From Candidatus Bipolaricaulota bacterium (GTDB taxonomy: Bacteria; Bipolaricaulota; Bipolaricaulia; UBA7950; UBA9294), in contig WFSM01000174.1 of NCBI GenBank assembly GCA_015485945.1, positions 1-10,983 of the forward strand: a stretch of DNA of 10,983 bases. Reading direction: 5' to 3'. The position numbers and the translations under genes are program-made. Below, piece after piece: positions 5,741 through 10,983 of this stretch; position 1 is the first letter of the stretch; each line of letters opens with the position of its first letter. The notes beneath the pieces were generated by a model. The model made no database searches. It was not told the origin of the DNA and was given only the letters and a program-made list of their open reading frames with translations.

Positions 5741-6841
5741 ATGAAATGGGCGCTGGTTTTGTTGGGAGTGGTGGCGATCGGAATAGTTGGGACAGCGGCA
5801 CCGTTGTCCCTGTGTGCTTACCATGCACCGCAGACGAGTTTGTCCAGTTTGAAGCTCTCGTTGAGCTACCATTACTTTGACGATCCGGCGACTCCGGCGG
5901 TTGACGTTAATACCGGCCGGATTGCGATGTCCTACAATCGGATGTTTGATTCCCCCGACTTTGGCTATACCCTGGCCGGCACCGGAACGATTGATCTGGT
6001 GAATTTCGCCGTTTCAAGCGGGATTGGACAGGGACACGGGACATTTCGGTATTACTTGAGCTCTATACACCCCATCTTCGGGTTTGGCGGGGTCAACACG
6101 ACTTACTCGATCGGGCAGACCAAGCCAGCGGTGGATGTGAGCATCGGCGTGGGGTACGGGCGGTTCACTAACGTCACCCCGCTCGCCAAAGCGGTCAAAA
6201 TCCAGAACGACTTGCTCGCGATGAAGGCGATCTCCAAGCCGTTGTCGGACAAGACGCTGATGGCGGTTGCCACTGATATTGGGAAGCGGGCGGAGTACAA
6301 GACGATCAAGGACCTCGTTGCCGCGATTCAGCCGATCATCGAGAAGGATGCGGGCGTGACCCTGGGGGCGCGGGCGATTATCACGATCGAGGACGATATC
6401 AACGCTACCGGCGATCAAGTGAGTTGTGGATGGGCGATTCAGGCTGGACTGGGATACGATCTTATCTCCCCAGCGGGCGGGCCGCAGAACCTGTTGGTGA
6501 CGATTTCCGGCGATGCGGCGTTTGCTCCCCAACCCGGCGCGCAGCTGACACTGAACGGCAACTTCTCCGGTCCGGTCAATATCGTCGCGGAGAACACCCT
6601 AACGGTGACCGCCGCCTACAATTACATCGTGAGCCGCGATGTGAGCATCGCCTTGAATTATCAACTGCAGCGCGTACAGCCAAGTTCCGGCGCGGTAACG
6701 CTCAGTCAGGCACTGACCGCGGCCGCGACATTCAATGTCAGTGGGGCGAACGTATCGCTTCAAGTCGGATTTTCCAAGGGAGCAACGGCCACCGGATGGT
6801 CCAAGGATATTACGCTCTCGGTGGGGATGAACCTTCTGTAA
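5741..6841 (+). CDS. Exported beta-barrel-like outer membrane protein with helical insert
   Basis: A 366-aa protein of no recognised named family. It opens with a signal peptide (MKWALVLLGVVAIGIVGTAA, cleavage near residues 18-26). The rest is largely short alternating polar/hydrophobic strands rich in Gly, Ser, Thr and Tyr (LKLSLSYHYF at 37-46, VDVSIGVGYG at 131-140, VSIALNYQLQ at 301-310, DITLSVGMNLL at 356-366), as in outer membrane barrels. Between strands, residues about 145-222 are clearly different: a charged helical block with PLAKAVKIQNDLLAMKAI and YKTIKDLVAAIQPIIEKD. The last residue is Leu rather than the frequent Phe. I start at ATG 5741, since GAGGTG (5729-5734) lies six bases before it; an in-frame GTG at 5732 overlaps that ribosome site. 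A strong terminator follows the gene. Role unknown: pore, adhesin or structural protein are possible. Confidence 0.7.
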   Translation: MKWALVLLGVVAIGIVGTAAPLSLCAYHAPQTSLSSLKLSLSYHYFDDPATPAVDVNTGRIAMSYNRMFDSPDFGYTLAGTGTIDLVNFAVSSGIGQGHGTFRYYLSSIHPIFGFGGVNTTYSIGQTKPAVDVSIGVGYGRFTNVTPLAKAVKIQNDLLAMKAISKPLSDKTLMAVATDIGKRAEYKTIKDLVAAIQPIIEKDAGVTLGARAIITIEDDINATGDQVSCGWAIQAGLGYDLISPAGGPQNLLVTISGDAAFAPQPGAQLTLNGNFSGPVNIVAENTLTVTAAYNYIVSRDVSIALNYQLQRVQPSSGAVTLSQALTAAATFNVSGANVSLQVGFSKGATATGWSKDITLSVGMNLL

Positions 6842-6856
6842 CGCCGTCGATCTCGA

Positions 6857-7780
6857 TTAATTCGTCCCGGGGAGACTTCGTTCTCCTCGGGATTTTTTTG
6901 TGCTTCGTGGCGCGCGAACACCGCACAGTCTGCGGATCTCGTCCATGTGGGTCTCCGCTGCTTCCCGGCCCGCGGCCACCGCTTGCTGAAACTTGCTGAA
7001 CGCAAGCATCGTAATCGTGTCTACCTGTGGGTGTAGGTACAGAAATCTATCGGGCAGCAGTTCGATGGCGCGTTTGATCTGGAGCGAGGTCAAGGCCTGC
7101 GATGTAATGCGCTGTGCCTGAAACATCACGTCCAGGCTCGTGCGCACGTGGCCGGCGAGGGGAGAGCTGGCATCGATCGCGATCACCACCTGAGCGCCTA
7201 ATTCGAGCGCCGCATCGATCGGAATCTTGTCGATCACACCGCCGTCAATCAGAAATCGCCCCTGGTGATGTACGGGGTGGAACACTCCAGGCACAGCGGC
7301 ACTCGCCGCTACCGCCCGATATATCGGGCCGGCGCGCAGGATTACGCGCTCGCCGGTAAGCAGATCGGCTGCCACCGCGGCAAACGGAATTGTCAGCGCG
7401 GAGAAATCCTTGTTGGCGGTGAACAACGAGAACAATTTGTACATGCGCGCGATTCGTTCTGGCGGGGTTGTCTCCCGCTTCAGATCATCCCCGCGTACGT
7501 ATTCCACTACCCCCCGGCCGATTGCCCGCTGAATTTCGCGCGTGGTGCTTTCTGATACCCCGAGAATTTCGTTGAGATCCAGCAAGCCAATGATGGTGTA
7601 CAACTTGTGCAGGTCCAGTCCCAGTGCCTTAACCGCCCCGATTACCGCTCCCATGCTCGTGCCGGTGATAACATCGATCGGGATGTGATTTTCCTCCAAC
7701 GCCATCATGATGCCGAGGTGGGCGAACCCCCGTGCGCCACCGCCGCCAAGCGCTAATCCGACCTTCTTCCGCTTTAACAA
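6857..7780 (-). CDS. Patatin-like phospholipase, RssA family
   Basis: A 307-aa serine hydrolase expected to cleave acyl chains from phospholipids or related lipids by a Ser-Asp dyad. The glycine-rich oxyanion loop LGGGGARGFAHLG is at 11-23, the nucleophile elbow GTSMG at 40-44 (Ser42), and the catalytic Asp179 in FLIDGGVIDKIPID. No signal peptide is seen, so it is probably cytosolic or attached to the inner membrane face. Residues after about 290 form a basic tail (STKKSRGERSLPGTN) encoded by the opposing gene's terminator. The start is TTG at 7780: the conserved domain begins seven residues later, the next Met is inside it, and AGGGGG lies 7 bases upstream. That ribosome site is also the 3' arm of the groEL terminator, so expression may depend on read-through. 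Confidence 0.9.
   Translation of the reverse strand: MLKRKKVGLALGGGGARGFAHLGIMMALEENHIPIDVITGTSMGAVIGAVKALGLDLHKLYTIIGLLDLNEILGVSESTTREIQRAIGRGVVEYVRGDDLKRETTPPERIARMYKLFSLFTANKDFSALTIPFAAVAADLLTGERVILRAGPIYRAVAASAAVPGVFHPVHHQGRFLIDGGVIDKIPIDAALELGAQVVIAIDASSPLAGHVRTSLDVMFQAQRITSQALTSLQIKRAIELLPDRFLYLHPQVDTITMLAFSKFQQAVAAGREAAETHMDEIRRLCGVRAPRSTKKSRGERSLPGTN
6865..6899 (+). terminator. Rho-independent terminator of the beta-barrel-like gene
   Basis: An 11-bp stem (TCCCGGGGAGA, 6865-6875, with TCTCCTCGGGA, 6882-6892, one G-T pair) with a six-base loop CTTCGT is followed directly by seven T. It starts 23 bases after the stop codon and lies wholly within the 3' coding end of the convergent patatin gene. 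Confidence 0.92.
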
Positions 7781-7825
7781 AAGAAAACCCCCTTCGTCCA
7801 GGATAGTAGCCGGATGAAGGGGGTT
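7776..7825 (-). terminator. Rho-independent terminator after groEL, overlapping patatin start
   Basis: On the minus strand AACCCCCTTC (7825-7816) pairs with GAAGGGGGTT (7795-7786), extended by TCC/GGA beyond one mismatch, and is followed by TTCTTTTGTT. It lies about 20 bases after the groEL stop. The T-rich tail includes the TTG start of the patatin gene, and the GGGGG arm is its only ribosome site. Confidence 0.85.
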
Positions 7826-7844
7826 AAAGCAAGTTTAGACTAGG

Positions 7845-9455
7845 TTAATACATCGGCGGCGGTGGCGCTGCCGGAGTTTCTTCCTTTTCCTTGATTTCTG
7901 CCACTAACACATCGGTGGTGAGGAGCATTCCCGCGATCGAGACCGCGTTCTGCAACGCCGACCGGGTTACCTTCTTTGGGTCGATGATCCCGGCCTCGAA
8001 CATGTCGCGGTAATCGCCGCTGAGAACGTCAAACCCGACTCCGGGCTTCTGTTCGCGCACCTTTTCCACAATGATCGCGCCCTCGTAACCGGCGTTGTCT
8101 GCCAACTGGCGCAGCGGCGCCTCGATCGCCTTGCGCAGGATATTTACTCCTACCTGCTCATCACCGCTGAGGTTAAGCCCGTCGAGCGTCTTGGCAGCGT
8201 TAATCAGGGCGGTGCCGCCGCCGGGGAGGATCCCTTCATCGACTGCGGCCTTGGTTGCCTCGAGTGCGTCCTCCATGCGGTGCTTTTTTTCGTTGAGCTC
8301 GGTCTCGGTCGGAGCGCCGACTTTGATCACTGCTACTCCACCGGCGAGCTTTGCCTTGCGCTCTTCGAGTTTCTCGCGGTCGTAGTCGGAGTCGGTCGTC
8401 TCAATCTGAGCCTCAATTTGCTCAATCCGGCCCTTAATCGCATCCGCCTTGCCCTTGCCGCCGATGATCGTGGTGTTATCGTGATCCACCTTCACGCGTT
8501 CGGCACGGCCGAGCATATCCAGGGTTGCATCCTTGACCTGCATCCCGGCGTCCTCAGCGACCACGGTACCGCCGGTGAGGATCGCGATGTCCTCGAGCAT
8601 TGCCTTGCGCCGATCGCCAAACCCCGGCGCTTTCACAGCACAACTGGTGAGGGTTCCCTTCAGTTTGTTCAATACCAGTGTGGTCAGTGCCTCGCCGGTC
8701 ACGTCCTTGGCGATGATCAGGATTGGCTTGCCGGCCTGGGCAATCTTCTCCAACAGCGGGACGAGGTCCATCGCGTTCTTCAGTTCGCGATCGGTGATCA
8801 AAATGTACGGGTCTTCGAGTTCGACCTCCATCTTCTTCGGGTCAGTGACGAAGTACGGGGAAATGTATTCGCGATCGAACTGCATCCCCTCAACGACCTC
8901 GTAGTAGGTCTCGATCGTGTCCGAGTCCTCGACGGTGATTACGCCGTCCTCGCCGACCGCTTCCATCGCGTCGGCGATGATCTTTCCGATCGACTCGTCG
9001 TTCGCCGAGATCGTCGCTACCTGAGCGGTCTCTTCCTTCGTCTTGAGAGCACGGCTCTGCTTGCCGAGCTCGTCGACGATCACCGCCGCTCCCTTTTCCA
9101 GCCCCCGCTTCAACTCCATCGGGTTCGCGCCGGCGGCGACGTTTTTGAACCCTTCCTCGATCATCGCGTGGGCAAGGATCGTGGCTGTGGTCGTTCCGTC
9201 GCCGGCGATGTCGTTCGTCTTGGACGCGACCTCTTTGACAAGCTGTGCGCCCATGTTCTCGAACTCGTCCTTGTATTCCTGCTCTTGGGCGATCGTCACC
9301 CCGTCGTTGGTGATATCCGGGCTGCCGAACTTCTTGTCGATGATTACGTTACGGCCGCGTGGCCCCAATGTGATACGCACTGCGTCCGCCAGCTTGTCGA
9401 TTCCCGCCTTCATCTTGCGGCGAGCTTCCTCCCCGAATATAACTTCTTTTGCCAT
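7845..9455 (-). CDS. groEL: Chaperonin GroEL (60 kDa)
   Basis: A 536-aa subunit of the double-ring chaperonin that folds proteins in an ATP-driven cavity capped by GroES. Recognisable: LADAVRITLGPRGRNV (22-37), the ATP site ITNDGVTIA and AGDGTTTATILAHA with the catalytic Asp, KAPGFGDRRKAML in the apical/intermediate part, TSDYDREKLEERKAKLAGG-type motif (here TDSDYDREKLEERKAKLAGG minus its first residue), and DALEATKAAVDEGILPGGG. The C-terminus is unusual: after KEKEETPAA it ends PPPPMY, not the common Gly-Gly-Met repeat. AAGGGGG lies six bases before the ATG and overlaps the groES stop; the two genes are 11 bases apart and form one operon under the promoter and CIRCE site ahead of groES. Confidence 0.98.
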   Translation of the reverse strand: MAKEVIFGEEARRKMKAGIDKLADAVRITLGPRGRNVIIDKKFGSPDITNDGVTIAQEQEYKDEFENMGAQLVKEVASKTNDIAGDGTTTATILAHAMIEEGFKNVAAGANPMELKRGLEKGAAVIVDELGKQSRALKTKEETAQVATISANDESIGKIIADAMEAVGEDGVITVEDSDTIETYYEVVEGMQFDREYISPYFVTDPKKMEVELEDPYILITDRELKNAMDLVPLLEKIAQAGKPILIIAKDVTGEALTTLVLNKLKGTLTSCAVKAPGFGDRRKAMLEDIAILTGGTVVAEDAGMQVKDATLDMLGRAERVKVDHDNTTIIGGKGKADAIKGRIEQIEAQIETTDSDYDREKLEERKAKLAGGVAVIKVGAPTETELNEKKHRMEDALEATKAAVDEGILPGGGTALINAAKTLDGLNLSGDEQVGVNILRKAIEAPLRQLADNAGYEGAIIVEKVREQKPGVGFDVLSGDYRDMFEAGIIDPKKVTRSALQNAVSIAGMLLTTDVLVAEIKEKEETPAAPPPPMY

Positions 9456-9466
9456 TATTACCCCCT

Positions 9467-9739
9467 TTATTCTTCGATCACTGCTAGTATGTCGGTTGCT
9501 TTCACCAACAGGAGCTTGTCTTCACCCATCTCCACTTCGGTCCCAGCGAAACTGGAAACGATGATCTCGTCTCCTTCTTTCACTTCGATCTTCTCGTTCG
9601 AGCCGACGGCGATGACCTTGGCGCGCACGACCTTGTCGTTTTTCGCGCTCTCCGGAAGAACGATTCCTCCTGGAGTCCGGCGCTCTTCCTCCTCGATCTT
9701 CTTCGCCAGGATTCTGTTTCCCAACGGCTTGATCTTCAT
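9467..9739 (-). CDS. groES: Co-chaperonin GroES (10 kDa)
   Basis: A 90-aa lid subunit; seven copies close the GroEL ring. It begins MKIKPLGNRILAKKI, has the mobile loop that contacts GroEL at about residues 17-34 (EEERRTPGGIVLPESAK), and ends with the usual VKATDILAVIEE strand. Length is close to the family's 95-97, slightly short. AAGGAGG lies six bases before the ATG. First gene of the groES-groEL operon. Confidence 0.98.
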   Translation of the reverse strand: MKIKPLGNRILAKKIEEEERRTPGGIVLPESAKNDKVVRAKVIAVGSNEKIEVKEGDEIIVSSFAGTEVEMGEDKLLLVKATDILAVIEE

Positions 9740-9766
9740 GTTGAACCTCCTTCTATGGTGTATTTT

Positions 9767-9793
9767 TTAGCACTCGCATATCCGGCTTGCTAA
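9767..9793 (-). promoter_or_regulatory. CIRCE operator (HrcA binding site), one half degenerate
   Basis: The consensus TTAGCACTC-N9-GAGTGCTAA is seen as TTAGCACTC (9767-9775), nine bases, GCTTGCTAA (9785-9793). The first half is perfect; the second differs at two positions. It covers the predicted transcription start of groES, the usual position for repression by HrcA. hrcA itself is not in the window. Confidence 0.9.
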
Positions 9794-9796
9794 AAC

Positions 9797-9825
9797 ATTT
9801 TACTCACAGACCTCCCCGTGGTCAA
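9797..9825 (-). promoter_or_regulatory. Sigma-70 type promoter of groES-groEL
   Basis: On the minus strand TTGACC (9825-9820), a 17-base spacer and TAAAAT (9802-9797). Start of transcription near 9790 falls in the CIRCE element. A housekeeping promoter repressed by HrcA is the known pattern for this arrangement. Confidence 0.88.
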
Positions 9826-9840
9826 GGGGAAAAAGAGGAA

Positions 9841-9869
9841 TTGCGGAATACGCGTTGGTAAGCTACATT
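9841..9869 (+). promoter_or_regulatory. Promoter for DUF2227 gene, leaderless type
   Basis: TTGCGG (9841-9846), a 17-base spacer and TACATT (9864-9869), then seven bases (CTTTTTT) to the ATG at 9877, which is the expected +1. There is no Shine-Dalgarno sequence. It is back to back with the groES promoter, the two -35 boxes being 15 bases apart. Confidence 0.7.
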
Positions 9870-9876
9870 CTTTTTT

Positions 9877-10356
9877 ATGCCGGCGGGGAAAGTACATCTG
9901 CGGATCGAGCTTATTTTGGCGGGTGCGCTCGCGATCGGTGGCGGGGTGCTCGTCGCAACCGGCGTGTTTGCCCGCACGACGGTGGCGGTGTTTTTTGCTG
10001 CGTATCTGTTTTCCAGCTTATTTCTTAGTCCCGACCTCGACCTGTGGGAGAGTCGGGCCACCAAGCGGTGGGGAGTCGGTCGGGTGTTGTGGTACCCGTA
10101 TTCCAAACTGTTTCGACATCGCCGTATCTCCCACCATCTTATTCTCGGGCCGCTAACCCGCATTGTCTATCTGGGAGCGCTCGTCGTTCTCGGGGCGTGG
10201 GGATGGTGTGTCATTGTTCACCGGCGCATGGATATACCCGCCTTCCCGCGTGGCGTCATTATCGCGATTGTTCTCGGGCTATACGTTCCCAATCAGATTC
10301 ATATTGTGACCGATCGCGCCTGGTCGCGACTGCGGCGTTGGAACCGGCGGCGTTAG
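9877..10356 (+). CDS. DUF2227-family putative metal-binding membrane protein
   Basis: A 159-aa integral membrane protein. Hydrophobic segments lie at about 11-31, 34-50, 96-114 and 126-138. Conserved polar residues suggest a metal site: PAGKVH (His7), SPDLDLWESR (51-60), HRRISHHLILGP (81-92) and IHIVTD (141-146). This order (N-terminal PxGKxH, PDLDL, HR-x-SH, late H-x3-D) is that of DUF2227 proteins, which resemble metal-dependent membrane hydrolases such as YdjM; no reaction is established for them as far as I know. The C-terminus is very basic (RLRRWNRRR). The protein is in the same direction as rlpA, whose promoter begins inside its last codons. Confidence 0.75.
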   Translation: MPAGKVHLRIELILAGALAIGGGVLVATGVFARTTVAVFFAAYLFSSLFLSPDLDLWESRATKRWGVGRVLWYPYSKLFRHRRISHHLILGPLTRIVYLGALVVLGAWGWCVIVHRRMDIPAFPRGVIIAIVLGLYVPNQIHIVTDRAWSRLRRWNRRR

Positions 10357-10366
10357 TCTATATAAT
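10338..10366 (+). promoter_or_regulatory. Promoter for rlpA-like gene, leaderless type
   Basis: TTGGAA (10338-10343) lies inside the DUF2227 gene, followed by a 17-base spacer and a perfect TATAAT (10361-10366). Seven bases (CGAGCCG) separate it from the ATG at 10374, the expected +1. No Shine-Dalgarno sequence is present. Confidence 0.75.
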
Positions 10367-10373
10367 CGAGCCG

Positions 10374-10760
10374 ATGAAGACGGTGATTATTTACATGCTG
10401 GCGGTAGCGGTCGCATTGAGCGCGGTTGTGATGTACCAGTTTTTTGGCCCGTATTATGAAGTGGGAATCGCGTCGTGGTACGGTCCCGGATTTAACGGGC
10501 GTCACACCGCCAACGGCGAGATCTACAATATGAACGGGATCAGCGCTGCCCACAAGACGCTTCCGTTTGGGACAATCGTTCAGGTAGTCGACTTGGAGAC
10601 GGGCAAAACCGTGGTTGTGCGCATTAACGATCGCGGTCCGTTCATTAAGGGACGGATTATCGACCTATCCAAGGGGGCGGCGGAGAAACTGGGAATCATC
10701 AACAAAGGAATCGCTAAGGTCGGCCTGCGTATCCTCTATCTGCCTAAACCAACCAAATAA
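10374..10760 (+). CDS. RlpA-like septal lytic transglycosylase (double-psi beta-barrel)
   Basis: A 128-aa protein with an N-terminal hydrophobic segment (residues 4-20, signal or anchor) and a single RlpA-type double-psi beta-barrel domain from about 28 to 125. Key stretches are GIASWYGPGFNGRHTANGE, AAHKTLPFGT and VVRINDRGPF. The residues matching the catalytic Glu, His and Asp of Pseudomonas RlpA are Glu49, His60 and Asp86, with the same spacings (11 and 26). Such enzymes cut glycan strands lacking stem peptides during cell separation. Differences: no lipobox cysteine, so it is not a lipoprotein, and no SPOR domain, so septal targeting by that route is absent. The frame is open upstream, but the promoter position and signal segment support the ATG at 10374. 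Confidence 0.88.
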   Translation: MKTVIIYMLAVAVALSAVVMYQFFGPYYEVGIASWYGPGFNGRHTANGEIYNMNGISAAHKTLPFGTIVQVVDLETGKTVVVRINDRGPFIKGRIIDLSKGAAEKLGIINKGIAKVGLRILYLPKPTK

Positions 10761-10763
10761 AAA

Positions 10764-10983
10764 TGCGCCTGTGCGTGGTCCCGTCGTGAGAAGCCGGCGA
10801 GCGCTTCACAAGGGGCCGACTCAGGTTAAGTGATCCTCTAACACCCGTAGAGACCGGCTTACCGCTGCTCCCTTCCGGGCCTGACGGGGTTCACCGGCGT
10901 GCGCCGTAGAGGGCTCAACCCTCAACACCGACCGCCTCGAGGACGGGCCTCACCGCCTTCCCCCTCAGGGAACCCTTCGGCTC
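10764..10983 (-). ncRNA. ffs: Signal recognition particle RNA, large type, 5' end outside the window
   Basis: On the minus strand the conserved domain IV hairpin is clear: CCCCGTCAGGCCCGGAAGGG followed by AGCAGCGGTAAG (about 10889-10858), with the GGAA tetraloop at 10876-10873. It binds the Ffh protein in co-translational membrane targeting. The helix closes with CCTCTA/TAGAGG (10912-10907 with 10840-10835). The CTCGAGGCGGT stretch upstream and about 75 bases of further pairing 3' sequence resemble the long bacterial SRP RNAs with an Alu domain, most of which must lie beyond the window edge. The 3' end is set approximately at the TTTTTATTT tract (10763-10755), which overlaps the stop of the convergent rlpA gene. 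Confidence 0.9.

Noticed and set aside
8280..9770. A 496-codon open frame on the plus strand covering groEL and groES
   Set aside because: It is antisense to two certain genes and has no domain-like content. Long antisense frames are common opposite GC-rich, highly biased genes such as groEL.
10044..10373. Upstream extension of the rlpA frame through the DUF2227 gene
   Set aside because: It overlaps a recognisable membrane protein in another frame, and would put the signal segment in the middle of the protein.
1..10983. CRISPR arrays, insertion sequences, tRNAs, phage or toxin-antitoxin genes
   Set aside because: I looked for regular direct repeats, transposase motifs, terminal inverted repeats and tRNA-like cloverleaf sequences and saw none.

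Overview
The window reads as chromosome of a diderm (two-membrane) bacterium of roughly 58% GC. The diderm inference rests on a SurA_N-type periplasmic chaperone, a secreted beta-barrel-like protein and an RlpA-type septal lytic transglycosylase. A CIRCE operator ahead of groES-groEL and a large-type SRP RNA point away from the gamma-proteobacterial pattern and towards a deep-branching phylum. Candidatus Bipolaricaulota (OP1/Acetothermia) is my low-confidence guess from general impression; no diagnostic marker is present. I see no prophage, insertion sequence, CRISPR array or tRNA.

Layout. (1) 19-1368, minus strand: a regulatory operon made of a possible 58-aa small ORF, an ECF sigma factor, a zinc-finger anti-sigma factor and a 95-aa helical protein of unknown function, with overlapping or nearly overlapping junctions. 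A GGAACC-N16-GTAT element upstream of the sigma gene could be its own autoregulatory promoter. (2) 1418-2482, minus: a long-form glucose-1-phosphate thymidylyltransferase with a left-handed beta-helix tail. (3) 2565-4144, plus: a MalK-like ABC ATPase without its regulatory domain, then a SurA-like chaperone lacking the parvulin domain. (4) 4274-5651, plus: an 89-aa coiled-coil protein and release factor 1 (prfA). (5) 5741-6841, plus: an exported beta-barrel-like protein with a helical insert, ended by a strong terminator buried in the 3' end of the convergent patatin gene. (6) 6857-9739, minus: groES-groEL with promoter and CIRCE, a terminator, then an RssA-like patatin whose TTG start lies directly on the terminator tail. 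(7) 9877-10760, plus: a DUF2227 membrane protein and an RlpA-like enzyme. (8) 10764 to the window end, minus: SRP RNA, 5' end cut off.

Themes. Several genes relate to the cell envelope: sugar nucleotide synthesis, an OMP-type chaperone, a barrel and a peptidoglycan enzyme. Translation initiation falls in two modes. Operon-internal genes carry clear Shine-Dalgarno sequences. Three first-of-transcript genes (ABC ATPase, DUF2227, rlpA) have a -35/-10 pair placed so that transcription should start at or within a base or so of the ATG, which indicates leaderless mRNAs. I found no convincing new defence or mobile system. The most novel-looking items are the sigma operon with its unknown small proteins, the leaderless promoter set, the terminator/ribosome-site overlap between groEL and the patatin gene, and the parvulin-less SurA.
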